The notes below the pieces were generated by a model. That model was given only the letters and a program-made list of their open reading frames with translations. It was not told the DNA's origin and ran no database searches. 64,000 nt of DNA from Paenibacillus senegalensis JC66 (lineage in GTDB: Bacteria; Bacillota; Bacilli; Paenibacillales; NBRC-103111): contig NZ_HE610957.1 in assembly GCF_000285515.1 (NCBI RefSeq), forward strand, positions 1,135,155 to 1,199,154, read 5' to 3'. The translations under genes and the position numbers were made by a program. Positions 43,863 through 52,395 of the stretch are shown in pieces. Numbering within the stretch: the first letter of the stretch is position 1; each line of letters opens with the position of its first letter.

Positions 43863-45473
43863 CTATCCTAACGAGCTCCCTTTAATTTCGCCGGGAGTTA
43901 CTCCCCAATATTTGCGAAATACCCGCGTAAAATAGCTCACATCCCGATATCCGGCCATTCTGGCGGCGTCATACACTTTGGCGCCGTCCAGCAAATGCCT
44001 TTTGGCACTCTCCATCTTTCTCTCCAGCACATACGAAGAAAAGGATTGGCCCATCTCTTGTTTGAACAAGCGGCTGAGATAAGAGGAATTGACAAACATG
44101 CGGTCTGCGACCATATGCAGCGAAAGCTCTTGATCCATCTCCTTTTCCACCAATTGCAGGATTTCCCGCACCAGCTTGTGGCTCGTAGTCTTCCTCTGTT
44201 TTTGCTGATAGGCTAAGTAGCTTTGCGTAACCCTGTGCATCCATTGATTGATTTGTTCCTTGGTGACAAGCAAATGCGGCTCATAGAAGTAATCCCCGGC
44301 ATCCCCCGCAACTTCCTGCACGGTCCAGCCCTGCTGATGAATCAAACGGACAAATAAACTGCTTAAATAAAGCTTGTGCTCGCGAATTTCTTCCAAGGAA
44401 CCGGCCTGTGCGAGCCCTTTATGCCATATTTGCCGGAGCGCCTCAACGACTCTCTCTTCATCTCCGGTTTCCAGAGCAATTTCCAGCTCCTTCTCAAAAG
44501 TCGGTTCCAGAGCCATAGATGCTTTGCGGTCGGTTTCTTCCCGGTACGGAATAACCAGGTCATGACCATACACAATCCTTTCCTGCAGTGCCATTCTCGC
44601 CTGCCGGTACAGCTTGGCAACCGCCTCCTTCTGGGTCGTCGTGCTGCTGATGCCCGCACTCGCTGTAACCTTCAGACATTCCTTCACAATAAATAAAAGC
44701 TTGCCGACTAGCGTGTGGAGATGCAAAGCAAACTCCTGGTCCGATTGATCGGACGGGGAGGCAAATACGAGGACGGTGGAATCAGAAGCATCCGAACATA
44801 CCCAGGCCGTTTGCCGCTCCAGAAACTCCTTGCTTATACTTTTCAGGGAAAAGTTAAGCAGAGGCGCGTCTTGCGCTTTAAAGCGGGCATTCGTTTCCGA
44901 AAGCGGGTCCATCTCAACAACCGCCACCGCATAATGCTCCTTCTCAGCAAGATTGATGTGTACATCCTTGCTTTTTTCAACAATTTCCCAATCCGCATAT
45001 TTTCCATACAGCCAATTTTGCAAAAACATCTCTTGAATATGCGGCAAATGCTGACTCCATTTGTGCTGCAGCTGAAGCTGGTTGTGACGGGACTCCATCT
45101 CTCGCCGAATCATCTCCGCGGCTTGCAGTACTGCATCCAAAATTTCAGTATCTCCAGCCGGCTTTAACAGGTATTTACATACGCCAAGCTCCAGTGCAGA
45201 CTGGGCAAAAGCAAAATTATCGTGGCCGCTTAAGACGATGCACTTAATATACGGATCTTTTTCTAAAATTTTGCGGGCCAGCGTTAGGCCATCCATTTCC
45301 GGCATTTGGATGTCCAGCAGCAGGACGTCCGGTTTTTTACGGTCAAACAAAAGCAAGGCCTCCTCGCCGTTAGCTGCCAAGCCTACCAGCTCAATGCCGT
45401 TTTCCTCCCAAGGAATATTATTCGCCAGACTGTTGCGCAGCCTGGCTTCATCCTCGACGATCATCAAATTCAT
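43863..45473 (-). CDS. YesN-type response regulator, AraC family, without adjacent kinase
   Basis: A 536-residue regulator: receiver with E7-D8, phospho-acceptor D54 in VLLLDIQMPEM and K in YLLKPAGDTE; a long linker domain; AraC domain (SLHMVADRMFVNSSYLSRLFKQEMG, VYDAARMAGYRDVSYFTRVFRKYWG). AGGAGGTTAGAGTA precedes the ATG. The nearest kinase lacking a partner is at 36109-37950 on the same strand. Target genes unknown; the FAD oxidoreductase/GNAT or glycosidase-like genes nearby are possible. Confidence 0.94.
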   Translation of the reverse strand: MNLMIVEDEARLRNSLANNIPWEENGIELVGLAANGEEALLLFDRKKPDVLLLDIQMPEMDGLTLARKILEKDPYIKCIVLSGHDNFAFAQSALELGVCKYLLKPAGDTEILDAVLQAAEMIRREMESRHNQLQLQHKWSQHLPHIQEMFLQNWLYGKYADWEIVEKSKDVHINLAEKEHYAVAVVEMDPLSETNARFKAQDAPLLNFSLKSISKEFLERQTAWVCSDASDSTVLVFASPSDQSDQEFALHLHTLVGKLLFIVKECLKVTASAGISSTTTQKEAVAKLYRQARMALQERIVYGHDLVIPYREETDRKASMALEPTFEKELEIALETGDEERVVEALRQIWHKGLAQAGSLEEIREHKLYLSSLFVRLIHQQGWTVQEVAGDAGDYFYEPHLLVTKEQINQWMHRVTQSYLAYQQKQRKTTSHKLVREILQLVEKEMDQELSLHMVADRMFVNSSYLSRLFKQEMGQSFSSYVLERKMESAKRHLLDGAKVYDAARMAGYRDVSYFTRVFRKYWGVTPGEIKGSSLG

Positions 45474-45656
45474 TACTCTAACCTCCTTTTCGTGTCTACA
45501 GAACGATTCCGCAGCTCGGCTGCATTTTTTCCCCTCCCTTCCAGGTGTCTACTAATGTTATTCTCGTTGATAGTGATATCTCCTCTCCCGCATCCTGTTA
45601 ACCGATTTTCAGCCTGTATTTGCCGGGGATTGCCGTGCCGGGCATAAGGTCAATGA

Positions 45657-45693
45657 ACAGCGCCACGGCACAAGCCGTGACGCTGTCTTTTTG
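45657..45693. terminator. Hairpin downstream of the large secreted protein gene
   Basis: ACAGCGCCACGGC pairs with GCCGTGACGCTGT (one mismatch region) around ACAA. The T-run CTTTTTG is on the plus strand; on the minus strand, where the gene is, the tail is TTCATTG, so strand of action is unclear. Confidence 0.4.
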
Positions 45694-45698
45694 TTTTG

Positions 45699-48600
45699 TC
45701 AATCCTGCAGCTCATCAATAAGCTGCTCCGCTGCTTCAACCAATGCTCCATGTGCGGAATCAGCAATAAGCCCTTGCTGTCTAACCGACGGATCGCTGAT
45801 ATAGCGGATGAAATCATCCAAATAAGTGATTGCGGTATCGATTTGCTGCTGTTCAATTAGCAAGCGGATAATCATCATGCGGTAGTTCAATTGATCGGCT
45901 AATACCGGATTGAGATCCCCTGCTTCGGCATGGTAAGCAATCCGTTCCTCTACCGTAGCGGGTTGCTGGCCAGGCTCTTCTTCATAAGTAACCGTTACGG
46001 TGACGGCATTCGTTCTTATCCCATCTACATAGACTGCAATTTCGATATCGTTGGCACCGGGCGTTAACGATATGGTGCCGCTGTAATCCCCATTAGCGGC
46101 TACTTCGGCAGCTTCGCCGTTAAATCGCACTTCCGCCTTCCCCGTACCCAGCACTTCTACAGAGCCTTCCAAGACAAGCTCTGATGAATGAACAACGCGG
46201 CCGGCATAATCCAGATAGCCTCTCAACACAGCGGATCTTACATCATCCCCCACACTGTAAGTACGCGCTACAAACTGTCTGCGCTCGCGTACTCCGGAGG
46301 CATCCATCGCGGAGATGACAATTCCTCCTTGCGGGATGACACTGTTGTTGTTTTCCCGGTTGTTCCAGTTCCAATTGATCGCCTGTGTCTTGTTGGCAAC
46401 ATGAGTCACTTTTCCGCTAGCGTCAACCACCGCTTCGACGCCGTAAGAATTTCCGCCTGTAGTTAATCCGAAGGCATTCGTATATACGTTCAGATTGTCT
46501 TCGTTGCGGTTCGCATTATAGAAGTCAGCTTCCCGGAACTCATCGGGATGGCCGGGAATGCTAATGCCTACCTGATAGTCTTTGACATATTCATAGTCGT
46601 TAATGGAAGCCTTTACAATCGGCCAATTGACCTGGGAATAGTCAAACAGCATCAACCCGCTTGAATTCCGTAAGCCGGCCTGGAATACTTCTCTTTGCAG
46701 CACAGGCTCCTGCACATTGTTCATCGCCATAGACGAATACAGAGGAAGCTCGCCATTCGTGACGATATTGCCTATCGTAATGTATTTCTTAATTTCACTG
46801 GCTGTTGTCTGATAAGTTCCAATTTGCAAAAAGTCCAAATTTTCCGCATAGCCTGTTTCATAATATCCATCGGTATATACATCCTCGTCGGTAAAGCCCA
46901 GACGGGGATCGTAACGAAACTCGGTGCTTCCCCAATGGACGCCGTTCAAGTAATACGTATCGAACCAGGAGCCTACATAAGCAGAGGTCAAAATTTCCCT
47001 GCCCGTCTCCCGCTCATATCGGTCTACTAGCTCCTTGACTTCGGCTGTAAATGATTTGATTACTGCAGATCGGAATTCCCACCACTCCAGAATTAACGGT
47101 CCGTCTACCCGCGTTCCGTTGGCGTTATAGGTAAAGACGTCTTCCGGCCAATTAACCAGTTCCTTCCCGCGCTCCGCCAGGAAATCTTCAAACTTGGCTC
47201 TGGACACATCGCTGAAATCAGCGAAATAGTTATCGTACCGTCCTCTGTCGAGCAAAACTCCATCGACATTGTAGTTTTTTATGACTTCTTCGAAGCCGCG
47301 CAGCTGGTAATCGCGTACCTCGTCATTGGCCGGGTTTACAAAAACTACAAGAGCTCCGCTCTTTCCATAAGCGCTTTCCCTTAGCCTTAGGATTTGGCCG
47401 TTATCCTCTGCGCGGTAGATTTGCTCCTCCCAATCCAAATGATCGTTCAGCACGCCGAACTCGTTATGGGCGATGGAGCCTTCCGCAAATACATTGAATG
47501 CTGCATGAATTTTCAAACCGAGGTCATGCCCGTGCTCAATGAACAGCTCCAATAAATCCAAATCGGGATTCGAACCGGCGCGGGTTGGCGAAGTCATCTC
47601 GCTTATATAGGGCCGCCCAGTCAAATCATTCCGCTTGTAGGATGCGAACCCTTCCACCCCTTTCACATCCAGCACAACATCGGTTATACCGGCATCCCGG
47701 GCTTTTTCCAGCATATCGCGAACGCTGTCGCTTGTTTGGAATTTGATCGCGTTAGCGCCCTGATCTACCCAGAGGAAAATTTTCTTCTCATCTTCCTGCT
47801 CGCTTTTATAGTAGACGACAAGCGATTTCACATCCTGTTCTTCTCCGTTTTTGCTCAGTTCCACATCAATATAATTGACACCCGGCTGTACCGGATAGGC
47901 CGCTTGAAACGTACCGTCAGGCTGCACAGCTGTAAGCTGGTCGTTCAACATAACCGTATAGCTTTGTCCTTCCTCGCGGTTATCCACCGTACCGGACACT
48001 TCCATGACAGGTTCGATAACTGTGGTAAATGTGTCCGGATTCAAATTCAAACGGGCTCTTGGCCCCGTCCCGGTCATCAATTCCGTGACTGGAATGACTT
48101 CTCCGTTTTTGCGCAGCTTAATAACATCCCCGACTTTGAAATTTTTGGCCAAATACTGCTTGTAAGGCCGGTTTGCCCAGCTGTCATCGTTCGCGAACAA
48201 TACAAAGCCGCCTTCCGGGATGTCCAAATCGGTTGGCCCTGTCCAGTTAGGAGGGTTGCCGTTTACAGACGGATTGACAACGGTAAGCACCCGATTTTGG
48301 CTGTCTATCTGAACGGCAACTGCTGTTCTCGGAACGGTAATGCGGGAGCCGTATTCTGTAGTGTACAGAGCCAAAAAGTTCGTCGTTCCTTCCAGGTTCG
48401 TATCAATATGGTTGATTTGCATCCGTGGGCCTTCGACAATAATGGTGATATCCACAGGCGCCGCTTCCACTTCTATGTAATCTTCATTTTCAGCGGGAAT
48501 AACGTAGTTCACCATCAGAAGCTGGCTGTCTATCGTTGCTGCAGCGGTCCTCAGCGTTACCAGCAATTCATTCATCCCTTCGGTCAGCACGACCTCATGT

Positions 48601-48836
48601 TCAAATGAGCCGTCCTCGCGCAGATCAATCTGCACTCCATTTACAGTGACACTATACTCTTGTTCAGGATCAAAAGGCTCCACCTGTCCGCTAACGAGAA
48701 ACTGTTCAGCGAATACGGTAGTAGTTGGTGACTGGTCTACTCTCAGTTCAGGTTCAGCTTCCATACCCCATACTGCAGCTGGCAGCAGCACTAGCAGCAT
48801 GCAGCCGAGCATCAAGCTTTTCACAATCCGCCTCAT
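45699..48836 (-). CDS. Large secreted glycosyl-hydrolase-like protein (DUF4015/GHL family)
   Basis: A 1045-residue exported protein. A signal peptide (SLMLGCMLLVLLPAAVWG) is followed by Ig-like beta domains, a central TIM barrel of the DUF4015 putative glycoside hydrolase group (TDVVLDVKGVEGFASYKRND; GLKIHAAFNVFAEGS; VDGVLLDRGRYDNYFADFS; EILTSAYVGSWFDTYYLNG; LDFLQIGTYQ), another Ig-like segment, and a helical C-terminal FIMAH-like domain (AYHAEAGDLNPVLADQLNYR). The start is the ATG after GAGGAAGGTGAAAAG; a longer frame adds 26 residues without a signal-peptide benefit. Catalytic acids are not confidently assigned; polysaccharide or cell-wall glycan is a likely substrate class. Confidence 0.82.
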   Translation of the reverse strand: MRRIVKSLMLGCMLLVLLPAAVWGMEAEPELRVDQSPTTTVFAEQFLVSGQVEPFDPEQEYSVTVNGVQIDLREDGSFEHEVVLTEGMNELLVTLRTAAATIDSQLLMVNYVIPAENEDYIEVEAAPVDITIIVEGPRMQINHIDTNLEGTTNFLALYTTEYGSRITVPRTAVAVQIDSQNRVLTVVNPSVNGNPPNWTGPTDLDIPEGGFVLFANDDSWANRPYKQYLAKNFKVGDVIKLRKNGEVIPVTELMTGTGPRARLNLNPDTFTTVIEPVMEVSGTVDNREEGQSYTVMLNDQLTAVQPDGTFQAAYPVQPGVNYIDVELSKNGEEQDVKSLVVYYKSEQEDEKKIFLWVDQGANAIKFQTSDSVRDMLEKARDAGITDVVLDVKGVEGFASYKRNDLTGRPYISEMTSPTRAGSNPDLDLLELFIEHGHDLGLKIHAAFNVFAEGSIAHNEFGVLNDHLDWEEQIYRAEDNGQILRLRESAYGKSGALVVFVNPANDEVRDYQLRGFEEVIKNYNVDGVLLDRGRYDNYFADFSDVSRAKFEDFLAERGKELVNWPEDVFTYNANGTRVDGPLILEWWEFRSAVIKSFTAEVKELVDRYERETGREILTSAYVGSWFDTYYLNGVHWGSTEFRYDPRLGFTDEDVYTDGYYETGYAENLDFLQIGTYQTTASEIKKYITIGNIVTNGELPLYSSMAMNNVQEPVLQREVFQAGLRNSSGLMLFDYSQVNWPIVKASINDYEYVKDYQVGISIPGHPDEFREADFYNANRNEDNLNVYTNAFGLTTGGNSYGVEAVVDASGKVTHVANKTQAINWNWNNRENNNSVIPQGGIVISAMDASGVRERRQFVARTYSVGDDVRSAVLRGYLDYAGRVVHSSELVLEGSVEVLGTGKAEVRFNGEAAEVAANGDYSGTISLTPGANDIEIAVYVDGIRTNAVTVTVTYEEEPGQQPATVEERIAYHAEAGDLNPVLADQLNYRMMIIRLLIEQQQIDTAITYLDDFIRYISDPSVRQQGLIADSAHGALVEAAEQLIDELQD

Positions 48837-49031
48837 CTTTTCACCTTCCTCCAAGAAATAGAACTTGTTCAGGCCGGAAATCTTTTTATCTATGCAGCTT
48901 GAACATTTCTTCATGCTTATTATAGGACGTTCTATTTAAGAGATTGTAGAGGAGGCTCATTACTTTTTCCGGTACTTTTATGACCATTTTCTGTATCCTT
49001 TGATGGACATTTGGCGCTCATAAACAAATAA

Positions 49032-49049
49032 ACCTGCCTATCGGCAGGT
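49032..49049 (-). terminator. Terminator after ypdA
   Basis: ACCTGCC-GATA-GGCAGGT on the minus strand is followed by TTATTTGTTTA. Confidence 0.55.
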
Positions 49050-49116
49050 GGGGGCTCCATCCAGATGATCTGCAAAATAGCTATTTCTTACAGGTGCTCC
49101 TGCTATTTCTCTGCTT

Positions 49117-50091
49117 TCAATTCCAACGCTTAGTCAGCACATCGGCTATCGCCTTGCCGTGAAAACGCCCATTTTCAATAAAAATTTCATTCGCCCGGCT
49201 GCCCGCCGCAATAACCCCGGCAATAAACAGGTTAGGCACATTCGTTTCAAAAGTTTCCGGGTCATGCGCAGGGGCGCCAGTTTCTTCATTTACTTGCACT
49301 CCTGAGCTCTGGAGCAGCACACGGTCCGGACGGAATCCCGTCAAAGCGAGCACAAAATCCGCGGCTAGCGACCACTCCCGCTCTCTTGTAACCAGGTGTA
49401 CGGTGCGTTCTGTAATTTTCGTTATCTGTGTAGAAAAATGCATCTCAATATTTCCTTTGTCAATCGAGCTCTCAAACAAAGGCTTCACCCACGATTTGAC
49501 ATAAGGCGACAGCACTTCTCCGCGATATACTACAGTAACATCAGCTCCTACCCGCTCCAATTCAAGGGCGGCGTCTACTGCAGAGTTATTGCCGCCAACT
49601 ACAACGACCTTCAAGCCCGCATACGGATGAGCTTCCTGAAAGTAATGGGATACATGCGGCAGGTCTTCCCCGGGTACATTAAGGCGGTTAGGCTGATCAA
49701 AATACCCGGTCGCTACAATAACCGCTCTGGACTCGTAGGATTTGACTTCACCGAACCGATCTGTCGTCTCCAGTTGGAACAGCCCTTCAACCTTACGGAC
49801 GCTTGTTACCGTTTCGTACAGATGTATTCTTATCTTTTCACGCTGAGCGACCATCCGGTAGTAAGTCAGGCCTTCCAGGCGAGTAGGCTTTTCATTAGGC
49901 GTAGTAAAGGGAACATCCCCTATTTCCAATCGTTCAGGCGTACTATGAAAATGCAAAAATGTCGGGTAACGGTAGATCGATTCGACTATCGCGCCCTTTT
50001 CGATGATCAGCGGATCAAAGCCGCGCCTTTTCAGCTCCACGGCGGCAGAAAGCCCGCAGGGACCCGCTCCAATGATGATGATGTGCTCCAT
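49117..50091 (-). CDS. ypdA: YpdA-family FAD-dependent oxidoreductase (bacillithiol disulfide reductase)
   Basis: A 324-residue flavoprotein with FAD motif IIIIGAGPCGLSAAVELKRR at the N-terminus and NADPH motif VVVGGNNSAVDAALE (about 165-180). It lacks the CxxC of thioredoxin reductases, as YpdA does. YpdA recycles oxidised bacillithiol in low-GC Gram-positives. The signature YRYPTFLHFHSTPERLEIG is characteristic. The ATG after GAGGGGAAGAAA is chosen. Monocistronic. Confidence 0.9.
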   Translation of the reverse strand: MEHIIIIGAGPCGLSAAVELKRRGFDPLIIEKGAIVESIYRYPTFLHFHSTPERLEIGDVPFTTPNEKPTRLEGLTYYRMVAQREKIRIHLYETVTSVRKVEGLFQLETTDRFGEVKSYESRAVIVATGYFDQPNRLNVPGEDLPHVSHYFQEAHPYAGLKVVVVGGNNSAVDAALELERVGADVTVVYRGEVLSPYVKSWVKPLFESSIDKGNIEMHFSTQITKITERTVHLVTREREWSLAADFVLALTGFRPDRVLLQSSGVQVNEETGAPAHDPETFETNVPNLFIAGVIAAGSRANEIFIENGRFHGKAIADVLTKRWN

Positions 50092-50319
50092 TTTCTTCCC
50101 CTCTTTGCCGCAACCGGTGTAGTCTCTTATTCCTGTCATTCGCAAACAAGTATTCGTTGTTCAGGTTTAGTCTCTATTATAGCCCAAAACAGCGATGATG
50201 TGGCAAGCATCCAAGCCAATACAGGCTGCCTCACATAAAATAATCGTATGTAAAGGTCAGTCGAAAGATGAAGACATGGTACAAGTCTTCTGTCCTTTGC
50301 TCATTAAGGAGGTGGAAAA

Positions 50320-50625
50320 ATGAAACAACCCATTTCCAGACAGCAAGTTCAAAAGCTGCTGGGCCAAAAGATATATGCCGTAAAAAAAGACGGAGCCCGG
50401 GTTAGCGGAAAACTGGTGCAAATCAAAGGAAATCGCCTCTATGTACAGAGCGGCAAAGGGAAAGTAAAAACGAAAGCGATCATTCCTCTCGTGCTCTTCG
50501 ACCTGCTGGCTATCGGTACAGCGCCATATGCTTATGGCGGTTATGGCCCTTATGGCTATAGTCCTTACGGTTTTGGCGGATACGGACCTTACGGAGGAGG
50601 GTTCGGATATCCCGGATTCTTTTAA
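50320..50625 (+). CDS. Small protein with Gly/Tyr-rich tail, possible spore-coat protein
   Basis: A 101-residue protein: a basic N-terminal half (QQVQKLLGQKIYAVKKDGARVSG...) that looks like a small beta-barrel (KLVQIKGNRLYVQSGKG), a hydrophobic stretch, then a low-complexity tail of GGYGPYGYSPYG-type repeats. AAGGAGGTGGAAAA precedes the ATG. Gly/Tyr-rich tails recur in spore-coat and surface proteins of this group, but I recognise no family. Confidence 0.75.
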   Translation: MKQPISRQQVQKLLGQKIYAVKKDGARVSGKLVQIKGNRLYVQSGKGKVKTKAIIPLVLFDLLAIGTAPYAYGGYGPYGYSPYGFGGYGPYGGGFGYPGFF

Positions 50626-50794
50626 CAAGGGAAAGGCCTTTTCTATTCGCCAGCCTCGTTTCCAACACGTCTGCCTACCCGCGGCGTGTTTTTTTCTCGG
50701 CGGGCAAAACCGTCCTGCACTGGCTTTCCGCCGCCCGGCAAATTTGCTACAATGAAAATAAAACCGGGACGAGCCGGAAAGGAACGAAATACTT

Positions 50795-51091
50795 ATGGAC
50801 ATGACTGTAACGACCAAACCATTAAGTCATCCGGACTATGTGCTGCATGTGGTCCGCCGTGATGCTGACGACAGCTATATCGGTAAAATCATCTTATCGC
50901 GCCAAAATCCTGAAACCGGCCCAGCCGGTACAAGCTCCTCATTGGACCGAAAGCATGATTCCGCAGCGGACCAAAAGCGTGATTCCGCAGCTGGCGAAAC
51001 GTTGTTTATATCATTTCCGCAGGCTACTGTGGAAGAAGCTGAAAAAGCCGCGCACGAGTATTACATTCAGCTAAATAAACCTAAACCTTAA
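50795..51091 (+). CDS. Small hypothetical protein with internal 8-residue duplication
   Basis: A 98-residue acidic soluble protein. A central segment repeats RKHDSAAD / QKRDSAAG, produced by a 24-bp direct duplication (about 50946-50995), between two conserved-looking halves (LHVVRRDADDSYIGKIIL and VEEAEKAAHEYYIQL). AAAGGAA lies 10 bases before the ATG, 16 for the second ATG. Function unknown. Confidence 0.65.
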   Translation: MDMTVTTKPLSHPDYVLHVVRRDADDSYIGKIILSRQNPETGPAGTSSSLDRKHDSAADQKRDSAAGETLFISFPQATVEEAEKAAHEYYIQLNKPKP

Positions 51092-51138
51092 CACTGTTAC
51101 CTCGTGTTCGTAATGCGATATATGAAACAGCTGTAAAC

Positions 51139-51416
51139 GGGGCTGTCCAATTAGCCCCCAATATAAATGGACGGAAAAACGCCTTCCGTCCAGCTTTTTG
51201 TGCTGCTGTTTTGAAGAAAAGCAGCGTTATAGTAGCGGCACCTTAAAAAGTTAACACCCAAGAATGCGGTAAATCAACATTCTTGGGTGTTTTTTTGACA
51301 CCTTGACATGGCAGTGGACCTATTAAACGGTCCTTTAATATCGGTGCATTTTACGAGAAAATGAACTTTCGTATTATTGGACCAACCAGGAATTTCTGGT
51401 TGGCCTGGACAGCCCT
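51139..51416. mobile_element. MITE-like relic with IS1182-type ends
   Basis: GGGGCTGTCC at the left and GGACAGCCC at the right match the ends of the relic at 23604-24602. The 278-bp interior has no transposase but is full of hairpins: TGGACGGAA/TTCCGTCCA, a perfect 14-bp stem AACACCCAAGAATG with T-run, and CCAACCAG/CTGGTTGG. The left 60 bp are closely similar to 23604-23663. It fills the gap between the 98-residue protein gene and the epimerase gene. Confidence 0.65.
51253..51297 (+). terminator. Perfect 14-bp hairpin with T-run inside the MITE-like relic
   Basis: AACACCCAAGAATG pairs with CATTCTTGGGTGTT across an 11-base loop and continues into TTTTTT. It would also terminate transcripts of the upstream small gene. 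Confidence 0.75.
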
Positions 51417-51442
51417 TTGTTAAATGTTCTTCGAAGCTAAGG

Positions 51443-52306
51443 TTATACTTCACTCCAGATTCTTTTCACATTATCCATTCCGATCTTGGAGCCGGTACGC
51501 GGATCTTCCAGTCCTTCAAACTCGATGGACAGATAACCGTCATAGCCAGATGCTTTGATAGCACTGATAACCGCGACCATGTCGATATCTCCCTGCCCGA
51601 CAATAGCCCCGCGCAAATAGTTCCCTCCGGCACTTTGGAACCAGCCTTCGCCCGGATTCCGATGTGCGGGTCTTAAGTAAAAGTCTTTCAGATGAACCAT
51701 TGAGGCATAAGGCAAATTTTTCTTGACTGCTACAACCGAGTCTTCGTCTACACACATGAAATTTCCGATATCGAGAGTCGTTTTGAAATTTTCCCGATCC
51801 ACTGCATGGATTAAACGCTGAACGCGATCGCTTGCCTGTACAAAGAAACCGTGATTTTCCACGCTGGTCGTGATTCCGAACTGCTTCGCATAATCAGCAA
51901 CCTCACGGACGCCTCTGACCATAATTTCCAGGTCCTTCTCAAATTGGGCAATAGACGTTTCGGGGATTGGCCGGGACGCTACATCATGTCTCATCAGCTT
52001 AACGCCTAAGCCGTTAGCCACATCTACCTGCCGCTTCAAGCGCTCTACCTGCTCCTGGAACAGTTCCTCGCTTTCTTGAATAAAGTTGGCTCCTACCGCA
52101 TAATTGGAGATTTCCAACCCCGTGTCATCCGCCTTGCGGCGAATCTTATCAATTAATTCCGGATTTTCCAGCAGGTCAAAGCCCACCGGTACAATTTCTA
52201 CATGATCAGCACCATAATCTCCAATCCACTGAATAGCATCAAGCACCGTCATTTCTCCTGATTTAATTAACCGGCTCAAACTGTAAGTACTCAGACCAAT
52301 CTTCAT
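51443..52306 (-). CDS. Sugar phosphate isomerase/epimerase-like TIM-barrel protein
   Basis: A 287-residue AP-endonuclease-2/xylose-isomerase-like TIM barrel. Conserved metal-site segments are ADHVEIVP, TTSVENHGFF, TTLDIGNFM, MVHLKDFYL and YLSIEFEG. AAGGAGGCAGC precedes the ATG; a TATAAT (minus strand, 52346-52351) lies about 40 bp upstream without a clear -35. It is monocistronic, with no sugar genes next to it, so the substrate cannot be set. Confidence 0.88.
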   Translation of the reverse strand: MKIGLSTYSLSRLIKSGEMTVLDAIQWIGDYGADHVEIVPVGFDLLENPELIDKIRRKADDTGLEISNYAVGANFIQESEELFQEQVERLKRQVDVANGLGVKLMRHDVASRPIPETSIAQFEKDLEIMVRGVREVADYAKQFGITTSVENHGFFVQASDRVQRLIHAVDRENFKTTLDIGNFMCVDEDSVVAVKKNLPYASMVHLKDFYLRPAHRNPGEGWFQSAGGNYLRGAIVGQGDIDMVAVISAIKASGYDGYLSIEFEGLEDPRTGSKIGMDNVKRIWSEV

Positions 52307-52395
52307 ATAATAGCTGCCTCCTTAATATAACGATGTCCCCTCTTTATTATAACGGATGATTGGGGAGACACCTATAGAATTCATATTTTTGGATT

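Noticed and set aside
47736-48608. 290-codon open frame on the plus strand
   Set aside because: It is antisense to the large secreted protein, whose signal peptide, domains and ribosome site are convincing.
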